A stretch of DNA of 64,000 bases from Streptomyces sp. MMG1121. GTDB lineage: Bacteria > Actinomycetota > Actinomycetes > Streptomycetales > Streptomycetaceae. The stretch covers positions 62,001-126,000 of the forward strand of contig NZ_LGDV01000001.1 of assembly GCF_001280015.1 (NCBI RefSeq). The letters run 5' to 3'. Below, piece by piece: positions 1 to 7,100 of the stretch (its first letter is position 1; each line of letters begins with the position of its first letter). The position numbers and the translations under genes were made by a program. A model generated the notes under the pieces. It did no database searches. It was not told where the DNA came from and saw only the letters and a program-made list of their open reading frames with translations.

Positions 1-302
1 TCGTGGTGCCGGATCACCTCGGCGATGATGAAATTCAGGAATTTCTCGGCGAAGGCCGGGTCGAGCCTGGCGTTCTCGGCGAGGCGGCGCAGCCGCTCGA
101 TCTGGCGGGCCTCGCGGCTCGGGTCGGCGGGCGGCAGCTGGTGCACGGCCTTGAGCCGGCCGACCTGCTGGGTGGCCTTGAAACGCTCGGCGAGCAGGTG
201 GACGACGGCCGCGTCGATGTTGTCGATGCTCTCGCGCAGCCGGTCCAGTTCCTGGCGGACCTCGGGCTCCATGTCACCGGTGCCGGTGTTGCTGGTGGTC
301 AT
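1..302 (-). CDS. aroQ: Chorismate mutase, AroQ type (3' end cut by window edge)
   Basis: Converts chorismate to prephenate, the first step towards Phe and Tyr. About 100 residues are visible, starting MTTSNTGTGDMEPEVRQELD and running into the left edge without a stop. The three-helix AroQ signature is present: LDRLRESIDNID (substrate-binding Arg), LLAERFKATQQVGRLK (second Arg and Lys) and DPSREARQIERL (Asp/Arg/Glu), then a C-terminal helix ending IIAEVIRHH. It is a short monofunctional form: no prephenate dehydratase or dehydrogenase domain lies upstream. The ATG at 302 is 33 nt from the stop of the AraC gene on the same strand. No Shine-Dalgarno is visible, but a TAGGGT element sits 8 nt upstream, suggesting its own leaderless transcript. 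Confidence 0.9.
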   Translation of the reverse strand, partial: MTTSNTGTGDMEPEVRQELDRLRESIDNIDAAVVHLLAERFKATQQVGRLKAVHQLPPADPSREARQIERLRRLAENARLDPAFAEKFLNFIIAEVIRHH

Positions 303-316
303 GGCCGACAACCCTA
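303..316 (-). promoter_or_regulatory. Candidate leaderless promoter of chorismate mutase
   Basis: On the minus strand TAGGGT (311-316) fits the Streptomyces -10 pattern TAnnnT and is separated from the ATG by 8 nt. TAGACG about 16 bp further upstream could be the -35. There is no Shine-Dalgarno. Eye-called. Confidence 0.4.
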
Positions 317-335
317 TGCGGTCGACGGGCCACGT

Positions 336-1226
336 CTACGGGGTGTCCGGAGAGTGGATCATCGGGGGGTCGCCGGGGTCCGGCACCCGGTCGCTCCAGC
401 CGCCCGGGACGCTGCGGCCCTGCTGGGCACGGAAGCGGACCGGGGCGAGGCCCACCCGGCGCGTGAAGAGCCGGGAGAAGTAGGCGGGGTCGTCGTAGCC
501 GACGCGGCGGGCGACGGCCGCTACGGGCAGCTCGGTGGCGGCGAGCAGTTCCTTGGCCCGGGCGAGGCGGATGCCGAGCAGATAGTCCTTGGGGCTGCAC
601 CCCGCGGCCCGGCGGACCGCGCCGCGCAGCTCGGCGGGGGTCATGCCGTGCACGCGTGCGTGGTCGGCGACGCTCATCGGGGTGCAGGCGTCCCGGGCGA
701 GGGCCTCGAGCACCTGGTCGCCGTCCGGCGCGAGGTCGGCGCGGGCCCGGCGCAGGGCGACGAGCAGCTCGTGCACGGCGGCTCCGGTCTCCACCTCCAG
801 CAAGGGGTTTCCGCGGCGGGCGGCGCGGGCGATGCGGGCGATCACCGCGCGGGGTCCGGCGGCGTCGGAGAGGGGGACGACGGGCCGCTCGGGCTCGATG
901 TAGCCGAGTTCGGTGTACGTCGCGGCGGCGGGCCCGGCGAAGTCGACGAAGCCCTCGTCCCAGCCGGTCGCCGGATCGGGCGCGTAGTGGTGGGACACGC
1001 CGGGGGTGAGCCAGAGCAGCGCGGGCGCGGCCACGGTCGTACGGCGGCCGTCGGCGCCCCGGTACCAGCCGCCGCCCGCGCTGATCACGACGGCCACGTG
1101 GTGGTCGAGGGTGCGGGGTCCGACCGTGGGCAGCGCGCCGTGCTGGAGGCCGACACCGAGACAGACCAGGCCGAGGCGGTGGTGGGCGGGAGCGGGGCTG
1201 AAGAACCGCATCCAGGTCTGGTACAT
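336..1226 (-). CDS. AraC-family transcriptional regulator
   Basis: 296-residue transcription factor with an N-terminal cupin-like sensing half (MYQTWMRFFSPAPAHHRLGL, then AVVISAGGGWYRGADG and LLWLTPGVSHHYAPDP, typical of carbohydrate-sensing AraC proteins). The C-terminal DNA-binding half has two helix-turn-helices: MSVADHARVHGMTPAELRGAVRRAAGCSPKDYLLGIRLARAKELL and LPVAAVARRVGYDDPAYFSRLFTRRVGLAPVRFR. It is transcribed divergently from the GH35 beta-galactosidase across a 99-bp gap holding two short palindromes, so it is the likely local sugar-responsive regulator of that gene. The effector cannot be read from sequence. Start at the ATG at 1226; the upstream reading frame has low-complexity, non-coding-like composition. 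Confidence 0.9.
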   Translation of the reverse strand: MYQTWMRFFSPAPAHHRLGLVCLGVGLQHGALPTVGPRTLDHHVAVVISAGGGWYRGADGRRTTVAAPALLWLTPGVSHHYAPDPATGWDEGFVDFAGPAAATYTELGYIEPERPVVPLSDAAGPRAVIARIARAARRGNPLLEVETGAAVHELLVALRRARADLAPDGDQVLEALARDACTPMSVADHARVHGMTPAELRGAVRRAAGCSPKDYLLGIRLARAKELLAATELPVAAVARRVGYDDPAYFSRLFTRRVGLAPVRFRAQQGRSVPGGWSDRVPDPGDPPMIHSPDTP

Positions 1227-1254
1227 CGGCGCTCCTCCCGGCGTCGGTGACGGC

Positions 1255-1286
1255 GGACTTTTGTCCAAGCAGCGACGATCTTCGTC
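1255..1286. promoter_or_regulatory. Paired short palindromes in the AraC/GH35 divergent promoter
   Basis: GGAC-TTTT-GTCC (1255-1266) and GACGA-TCT-TCGTC (1274-1286) lie about 20 bp apart between the divergent genes, 29 nt from the AraC start and 39 nt from the beta-galactosidase start. They could be operator sites for the AraC protein or another regulator. Visual call only. Confidence 0.35.
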
Positions 1287-1325
1287 CATGGCGTGGAGCA
1301 TCGCCAGGGGGAGAGGCTGGGCCGC

Positions 1326-3083
1326 ATGAGCGAGTTCACGGTAGGGGAAAGCGATTTCCTGCTGGACGGGCGGCCGGTACGGCTGCTGTCCGGGGCGCTG
1401 CACTACTTCCGGGTGCACGAGGCGCACTGGCGGCACCGGCTGGCGATGCTGCGGGCGATGGGCCTGAACTGCGTGGAGACGTACGTCCCGTGGAATCTGC
1501 ACCAGCCGCGGCCCGGCACCTTCCGGGACGTCCAGGCGGTCGGCCGGTTCCTGGACGCGGCGCGGGAGGCGGGCCTGTGGGCGATCGTGCGGCCGGGACC
1601 CTACATCTGCGCCGAGTGGGAGAACGGCGGCCTGCCGGCGTGGCTGACGCACGAGCTGGGCACACGCGCGCGTACCCGCGACGAACGCGGTCTGTCCCAC
1701 ATCCGCGGCTGGTTCCGCCGCCTGCTGCACGAGATCGTCCCCCGGCAGCTCGACCGCGGCGGACCGGTGCTCATGGTGCAGGTCGAGAACGAGTACGGCA
1801 GCTACGGCAGTGACACCGGCTACCTGGCCGAACTGGCCGCACTGCTGCGCGCCGAGGGGGTCACGGTCCCGCTGTTCACCTCGGACGGGCCCGAGGACCA
1901 CATGCTGACCGGCGGCTCGCTGCCCGGGGTGCTCGCCACGGTGAACTTCGGCTCGCACGCGCGCGTGGCCTTCGAGACGCTGCGCCGCCACCGCCCCGAG
2001 GGCCCGCTGATGTGCATGGAGTTCTGGTGCGGCTGGTTCGACCACTGGGCCGGCGAGCACGTCGTGAGGGATCCCGCGGAGGCCGCCGAAGCGCTGCGGG
2101 AGATCCTGGAGTGCGGGGCGTCGGTGAACCTGTACATGGCGCACGGCGGCACGAGCTCCGGCGGCTGGGCGGGCGCCAACCGGGGCGGCGGCGAGCTGCA
2201 CGTGGGTCCGCTGCAGCCGGACGTGACCTCGTACGACTACGACGCGCCCGTCGACGAACAGGGCCGCCCCACCGAGAAGTTCTGGCGCTTCCGCGAGGTG
2301 CTGGCCGCCCACCACCTGACCCCGCTGCCCGAACTGCCGCCACAGCCAGCCGCGTTGGACACTCCGGCCGAGGCGGCGCTCACGGGCTGGGCGCCCCTGG
2401 GCGACGTACTGGAGACACTCGGCGGCACCGAGACCGAGACACCGATGCCGCCCTCCTTCGAGGAGTTGGGCGTCACCCGGGGCCTGGTGCGCTACGAGGT
2501 ACGGGTGCCCGGGCCGCGGCAGCCGTACCCGCTGAGCGTGCGCGGGCTGCGGGATCTGGCGGTGGTGTACGTCGACGGGGAGCGGGCCGGGGTGCTCACC
2601 GAGGAGGAGCCCCTGCTGAAGGAGCCCGTCGCGGGTCCCGCGCGCGTGGAGCTGTGGGTGGAGTCCCTGGGGCGGGTGAACTACGGGCCGCTCCTCGGCG
2701 AGGCGAAGGGTGCCGCGGGCGGCATCCTGCACGAGCGGCAGTACCTGCACGGGGTACGCGCGCGTGGACTGGATCTGGACGCCTTCGACGCGGGCGTGGA
2801 CGCGGTGCCGTTCGGCGCGCCGCCCGAGGAGGGCGCCCCGGGGCTGTACCGGGGCACGCTCACCGTCCGCGGGGCCGGGGACGCCCGGCTGGAGCTGCCC
2901 GGCTGGACGCGCGGCTTCGCCTGGATCAACGGCTTCAACCTGGGCCGTTACTGGTCGGTGGGGCCCCAGCGGTCCCTGTACGTCCCGGGGCCGGTGCTGC
3001 GGGAGGGCGAGAACGAGCTGTGGGTGCTGGAGCTGCGGGAGACCGCCCCGGACCGGCCGGGGCCCGTCCTTGTTCCCGTATGA
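1326..3083 (+). CDS. Glycoside hydrolase family 35 beta-galactosidase
   Basis: 585-residue GH35 enzyme expected to release terminal beta-galactose from oligosaccharides. The N-terminal TIM barrel carries the family hallmarks LSGALHYFRV, GLNCVETYVPWNLHQP and VRPGPYICAEWENGGLPAWL. The expected acid/base Glu is E156 in VENEYGSYG and the nucleophile is E232 in MEFWCGW. C-terminal beta-sandwich segments follow, ending in GFAWINGFNLGRYWSVGPQRSLYVP. No signal peptide is seen, so it probably acts in the cytoplasm on imported galactosides. I start it at MSEFTVGESDF because AGGGGGAGAGG lies 9 nt upstream; an in-frame ATG 33 nt earlier lacks a ribosome site. Length is normal for bacterial GH35. Confidence 0.93.
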   Translation: MSEFTVGESDFLLDGRPVRLLSGALHYFRVHEAHWRHRLAMLRAMGLNCVETYVPWNLHQPRPGTFRDVQAVGRFLDAAREAGLWAIVRPGPYICAEWENGGLPAWLTHELGTRARTRDERGLSHIRGWFRRLLHEIVPRQLDRGGPVLMVQVENEYGSYGSDTGYLAELAALLRAEGVTVPLFTSDGPEDHMLTGGSLPGVLATVNFGSHARVAFETLRRHRPEGPLMCMEFWCGWFDHWAGEHVVRDPAEAAEALREILECGASVNLYMAHGGTSSGGWAGANRGGGELHVGPLQPDVTSYDYDAPVDEQGRPTEKFWRFREVLAAHHLTPLPELPPQPAALDTPAEAALTGWAPLGDVLETLGGTETETPMPPSFEELGVTRGLVRYEVRVPGPRQPYPLSVRGLRDLAVVYVDGERAGVLTEEEPLLKEPVAGPARVELWVESLGRVNYGPLLGEAKGAAGGILHERQYLHGVRARGLDLDAFDAGVDAVPFGAPPEEGAPGLYRGTLTVRGAGDARLELPGWTRGFAWINGFNLGRYWSVGPQRSLYVPGPVLREGENELWVLELRETAPDRPGPVLVPV

Positions 3084-3140
3084 CCGGCGGCCCGCCGCGC
3101 CTACAGTGGTAAGGAGTTCTGCGGCATTGGGGGTGCGGAC

Positions 3141-4022
3141 GTGGCGAACGGCGGACCCGTCGAGCACGGCTTCCCGCATCTGGAGACGGTGCGGGCCGCG
3201 GTCAACGCGTTGTACAGGCGGCTGTCCTACGACACGGTCCAGACGTTCGCGACCAGTCTGGCCCCCGCCGACGTGGCCTTCTGCGACACCGACGACCTGC
3301 ATCTGGGCGCGCAGCGCGTGGCCCGTGAGATCGTGCGGCACTTCCGGCTGCCGGACGCGCGGCTGATCGTCGGCTTCAGGGAGATGACCCACGCGGCGAA
3401 CGTCGAACTGGCGGCGGGCCCCGAGTACTTCGTCGAGCTGAACGACCGTTTCCGCACCCATCGCCGGGACATCGGCGCGGCGCTCGCCCACGAGGTGGCG
3501 CACGTCTATCTGCACCGCCTGGGCCTCGAGTTCCCCACGACGGCGGAGAACGAGATCCTGACGGACACCGTGACGGCCTACCTGGGCGCGGGCTGGCTGC
3601 TGCTGGACGCCTACCGGGAGGACGAGGTCTCCTCGCAGAAGCTCGGCTATCTCACCCCCGAGGAGTTCGGCTACGTCCTCGCCAAGCGGGCCCTGCTCTT
3701 CCAGGAGGACCCGTCGGTGTGGTTCACCAGCCCGCAGGCCTACACCGCCTACGGCAAGGGCATGGCCCGGGCCCGCCGGGACGAGGAGCAGCCGCCGCTG
3801 ACCGGCGCGGGCTGGGCGGGCCGGCGCCGCTACGCCCACGACCGCCGTCACGCCCCCGCCGTCGCCCCGGGCGCCTCCTACGCCTTCACCCCCGACCCCG
3901 CCGGCCACCTCCGCGTCACCTTCCCCTGCCCCACCTGCCACCAGCGGATCCGGGTACCGGTACGGGGGCGCGTCCGCGCGCGGTGCGGGGTGTGCCGGAC
4001 GGTGCTGGAGTGCGACACATAG
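3141..4022 (+). CDS. Zinc-metallopeptidase-like protein with C-terminal zinc ribbon
   Basis: 293-residue protein of unassigned function. Residues 117-121 read HEVAH, followed by VYLHRLG, and E136/E138/D142 in AENEILTD lie 15-21 residues downstream, where gluzincin-type peptidases place their third ligand. The C terminus has a CPTC...CGVC pair, probably a zinc ribbon (CPTCHQRIRVPVRGRVRARCGVCR). No signal peptide or membrane segment is visible, so it is likely cytosolic. The start is a GTG 57 nt after the beta-galactosidase stop. It is convergent with the TetR gene, 14 nt between stops. It may be an active peptidase or a degenerate relative; I do not recognise a named family. Confidence 0.75.
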   Translation: MANGGPVEHGFPHLETVRAAVNALYRRLSYDTVQTFATSLAPADVAFCDTDDLHLGAQRVAREIVRHFRLPDARLIVGFREMTHAANVELAAGPEYFVELNDRFRTHRRDIGAALAHEVAHVYLHRLGLEFPTTAENEILTDTVTAYLGAGWLLLDAYREDEVSSQKLGYLTPEEFGYVLAKRALLFQEDPSVWFTSPQAYTAYGKGMARARRDEEQPPLTGAGWAGRRRYAHDRRHAPAVAPGASYAFTPDPAGHLRVTFPCPTCHQRIRVPVRGRVRARCGVCRTVLECDT

Positions 4023-4036
4023 GTCCTCGCACGGTG

Positions 4037-4648
4037 TCACTCCCGTACGGCGACCCCGTCCAGCACCATCGCCAGGTACTGGCGGGCGATCTCCTCCGGG
4101 CTGTGCCGTCCGCCGGGCCGGTACCAGGAGGCGGCGACCCACACGGTGTCGCGCACGAACCGGTAGGTGAGGCGGATGTCGAGGTCGGCGCGGAAGACGT
4201 GCTCGGCGACCCCGCGTTCCAGGGTGCCGAGCCAGGCCTTCTCGAACCGGCGCTGGGACTCGGCCAGGAAGGCGAACCGGTCCTGGGCGACGAGCTGTCT
4301 GCTCTCCTTCTGGTAGATCGCGACGGCCGCGCGGTGCCGGTCGATCTCCCGGAAGGACTCCGTGACCAGCGCCTCCAGCGTCTCGCGGGGCCCGAGCCCA
4401 CAGGCGAGGACGGTGTCGTAGCCCTCCCACAGCTCGTCGAGGAAGGTCCGCAGGATCTCCTCGAGCATCGACTCCTTGGAATCGAAGTGGTAGTACAGGC
4501 TGCCCGCGAGCATCCCGGCATGGTCGGCGATCTTGCGGACGGTGGTGGCGTTGTACCCCTGCTCGGCGAAGACCTCGGCGGCAGTGGCCAGGAGTTCACC
4601 GCGTCGGGCCGCCGCCGGGGTCACCTGGGGCTTCTTCTTGGTCGGCAC
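4037..4648 (-). CDS. TetR-family regulator, KstR2-like
   Basis: 203-residue repressor-type protein. The N-terminal HTH is RGELLATAAEVFAEQGYNATTVRKIADHAGMLAGSLYYHFDSKESMLEEILRTFLDEL. The C-terminal ligand domain (AVAIYQKESRQLV, DLDIRLTYRFVRDTVWVAASWYRPGGRHSPEEIARQYLAMVLDG) closely resembles what I remember of mycobacterial KstR2, a CoA-thioester-responsive regulator of steroid-ring catabolism. No steroid or fatty-acid catabolic genes lie next to it, so its targets are probably elsewhere. Start at ATG 4648 (MPTKKKPQVTPAAARRGE). The ligand assignment is inference from that resemblance. Confidence 0.9.
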   Translation of the reverse strand: MPTKKKPQVTPAAARRGELLATAAEVFAEQGYNATTVRKIADHAGMLAGSLYYHFDSKESMLEEILRTFLDELWEGYDTVLACGLGPRETLEALVTESFREIDRHRAAVAIYQKESRQLVAQDRFAFLAESQRRFEKAWLGTLERGVAEHVFRADLDIRLTYRFVRDTVWVAASWYRPGGRHSPEEIARQYLAMVLDGVAVRE

Positions 4649-4765
4649 GGACCCATTGTGGCCCGAAGGCTCAAGGCACCAGCAGCCGCGTGAGCGAGGT
4701 GCCCCGCACGGGCGGGTGCGCTCCGGAACGTGCTCGCCCTCGAACCCGCCCTCGGTGACGGGCAG

Positions 4766-5518
4766 TCAAGAGGACCGACGCGGGAGTGCGACGCGGTCCG
4801 GCCGTACGATCCCGGCGGCGCGTGCGGCCGCGAGCCACTGCGGGAACTCGCCGACGAGCCGGTCGTACAGCTCGGCGTCGGGGACGCGTAGCGGGTCCTG
4901 GCCGGCGTGGAAGAAGCCGGCGTTGTCCACGATCCGCTTGCCGGGCACGGCCAGCTCGTCCAGTTTGCGCAGGAAGTCGAACTGCCGGCTGTCCGGGTCG
5001 CCGAAGCCGACGAACTGCCAGAACAGCGGGAGTCTCGCCGCCTTGCACAGATACCGCTCGGCGGCGGGCCTGCTGATCGGGCCGCCGTCGGTCTGGAAGA
5101 CGACGAGGGCGGGGGCGGTGGTGCCGCTGTCCAGGTAGTGGTCGATGACGGCGTCCATCGCGAGGTGATAGCTGGTTCTGCCCATGTGCCCGAGCCCGGC
5201 CACGATCCGCTCGACGCTGCCCTCGTGCCGGTCGAGGGCGATGTCGGTGACGGCGTCGACGTCCGTGGAGAAGAACACCACCGGCACCTGCCCGTCGTCG
5301 TCCAGCTGCGCGGACAGGCCCAGCACCCGGTCGGCGAGCGCCTGCACGCTCCCGTCCTCGTAGTACGGGCGCATGGAACCGGAGTGGTCGACCACGAGGT
5401 AGACGGCGGCGCGCAGCCCGTCCAGGCCGTGCTCGCGCAGGGACACCCCGGCGCTCTTGTACAGGCTGACCAGCGCGGGCGCGGTCTCCTCCAGCTTGCG
5501 CAGACTGATCGCGGCCAT
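4766..5518 (-). CDS. vWA-domain protein of the TerF C-terminal type
   Basis: 250-residue stand-alone von Willebrand A domain. The MIDAS motif is D44-H-S-G-S48 (VYLVVDHSGSMRPYYEDGS), with TSYHLAMDAV and LVVFQTDGGPISR supplying the other metal-site regions. The tail LFWQFVGFGDPDSRQFDFLRKLDELAVPGKRIVDNAGFFHAG is typical of the vWA module at the C terminus of the tellurium-resistance protein TerF. No TerD-like domain is fused and no ter genes are adjacent. Start chosen at MAAISLRKLEE because a GAGGGGGA run precedes that ATG; an upstream ATG at 5542 lacks one. Probably a cytosolic divalent-metal-dependent scaffold; role unknown. Confidence 0.8.
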   Translation of the reverse strand: MAAISLRKLEETAPALVSLYKSAGVSLREHGLDGLRAAVYLVVDHSGSMRPYYEDGSVQALADRVLGLSAQLDDDGQVPVVFFSTDVDAVTDIALDRHEGSVERIVAGLGHMGRTSYHLAMDAVIDHYLDSGTTAPALVVFQTDGGPISRPAAERYLCKAARLPLFWQFVGFGDPDSRQFDFLRKLDELAVPGKRIVDNAGFFHAGQDPLRVPDAELYDRLVGEFPQWLAAARAAGIVRPDRVALPRRSS

Positions 5519-5545
5519 GGTCCCCCTCGGCTGTACGGACATGCA

Positions 5546-5593
5546 ACGACGCCTGCCCAGGCGTCCGGTCGGGGACAGTGGGGCAGGCGTCGT
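5546..5593 (-). terminator. Hairpin downstream of gltD
   Basis: Perfect 13-bp inverted repeat ACGACGCCTGCCC (5546-5558) / GGGCAGGCGTCGT (5581-5593) with a 22-nt loop, in the 118-bp gap after the gltD stop. Long GC hairpins without a strong U-tract are common Streptomyces terminators. Confidence 0.6.
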
Positions 5594-5636
5594 CAGTGTT
5601 CCGTACGCCTTTGTACGGGACGTCTGTGGGGCGCCG

Positions 5637-7100
5637 TCAGACCGCCAGGGCGCGGTCCGTCGGGCGGATCGGGGCCGGCAGGTCGCTGGCACCGGTCAGG
5701 TGGCGGTCGACTCCGCGGGCCGCCGAGCGGCCTTCCGCGATCGCCCACACGATGAGGGACTGCCCGCGGCCGGCGTCACCGGCGACGAACACACCCGGCA
5801 CGTTGGTCTGGAAATCGGCGTCGCGGGCGATGTTACCGCGCTCGTCGAGGTCCAGACCAAACTGCTCCACCAGACCGTTCTCGCGGTCGGTGCCGGTGAA
5901 GCCCATGGCGAGGGTGACCAGCTGCGCCGGGATCTTGCGCTCGGTGCCCGGCTTCGAGGTCAGCTTGCCGTCCACGAACTCCACCTCGCTGAGGTGCAGC
6001 CACTGCACATTGCCGTCCTCGTCGCCCTCGAAGTGGGTGGTGGAGGCGGAGTAGATCCGCTCGCCGCCCTCCTCGTGGGCCGAGGTGACCTTGTACAGGA
6101 CGGGGAAGGTCGGCCAGGGCTGGTTCGTGGCGTGCCGCTCGTCGTTCGGGCGGGGCATGATCTCCAGCTGGGTGACCGAGGCCGCGCCCTGGCGGTGGGC
6201 GGTGCCCACGCAGTCCGCGCCGGTGTCGCCGCCGCCGATGACGACGACGTGCTTGCCCTCGGCCGAGATCGGGGCGGTGACGTAGTCGCCCTCCTGGACC
6301 TTGTTGGCCAGCGGCAGGTACTCCATCGCCTGGTAGATGCCCTTCAGCTCCCGCCCGGGGGCCGGCAGGTCACGGGCCATGGTGGCACCGGCGGCGATCA
6401 CGATCGCGTCGTACCGCTTCTTCAGGTCGGTCGCCTTGAGGTCGCGGCCGATCTCGATGCCGGTGCGGAAGCGGGTGCCCTCCGCGCGCATCTGCTCGAT
6501 GCGGCGGTTGATGTGCCGCTTCTCCATCTTGAACTCGGGGATGCCGTACCGCAGCAGGCCGCCGATGCGGTCCGCCCGCTCGTAGACGGCGACCGTGTGG
6601 CCGGCCCGGGTCAGCTGCTGGGCGGCGGCGAGGCCCGCCGGGCCCGAGCCGATGACCGCGACGGTCTTGCCCGAGAGGCGCTCGGGGATCTGCGGGGCGA
6701 CGTCCCCGGTCTCCCACGCCTTGTCGATGATCGAGACCTCGACGTTCTTGATGGTGACCGGCGGCTGGTTGATGCCGAGCACGCACGCCGACTCGCAGGG
6801 GGCCGGGCAGAGGCGACCGGTGAACTCCGGGAAGTTGTTGGTCGCGTGCAGGCGCTCCTGGGCGGCCGCCCAGTCCTCGCGGTAGGCGTAGTCGTTCCAC
6901 TCGGGGATCAGGTTCCCCAGCGGACAGCCGTTGTGGCAGAACGGGATGCCGCAGTCCATGCAGCGGCTGGCCTGCTTGCTGATGATCGGCAGCAGGGAGC
7001 CGGGGACGTAGACCTCGTTCCAGTCCTTGACGCGCTCACCGACGGGACGGGTCTGGGCGACCTCGCGGCCGTGGTTCAGGAAGCCCTTCGGGTCAGCCAT
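5637..7100 (-). CDS. gltD: Glutamate synthase small subunit (beta)
   Basis: 487 residues. The NADPH-dependent, FAD-containing partner of GltB, passing electrons for 2-oxoglutarate plus glutamine to two glutamate. The N-terminal cysteine clusters [17 protein letters not shown] and [12 protein letters not shown] bind two [4Fe-4S] centres. A FAD Rossmann motif is at [15 protein letters not shown] and an NAD(P)H motif at [13 protein letters not shown]. The C terminus has [22 protein letters not shown]. Full length. Its ATG overlaps the gltB stop by 8 nt, so the subunits are translationally coupled. A strong hairpin follows the stop. Confidence 0.97.
   Translation of the reverse strand: MADPKGFLNHGREVAQTRPVGERVKDWNEVYVPGSLLPIISKQASRCMDCGIPFCHNGCPLGNLIPEWNDYAYREDWAAAQERLHATNNFPEFTGRLCPAPCESACVLGINQPPVTIKNVEVSIIDKAWETGDVAPQIPERLSGKTVAVIGSGPAGLAAAQQLTRAGHTVAVYERADRIGGLLRYGIPEFKMEKRHINRRIEQMRAEGTRFRTGIEIGRDLKATDLKKRYDAIVIAAGATMARDLPAPGRELKGIYQAMEYLPLANKVQEGDYVTAPISAEGKHVVVIGGGDTGADCVGTAHRQGAASVTQLEIMPRPNDERHATNQPWPTFPVLYKVTSAHEEGGERIYSASTTHFEGDEDGNVQWLHLSEVEFVDGKLTSKPGTERKIPAQLVTLAMGFTGTDRENGLVEQFGLDLDERGNIARDADFQTNVPGVFVAGDAGRGQSLIVWAIAEGRSAARGVDRHLTGASDLPAPIRPTDRALAV

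Noticed and set aside
1227..4430. Continuous minus-strand frame extending the AraC protein N-terminally across the beta-galactosidase and the metallopeptidase-like gene
   Set aside because: It is antisense to two well-supported genes; only the final 296 residues match a protein family.
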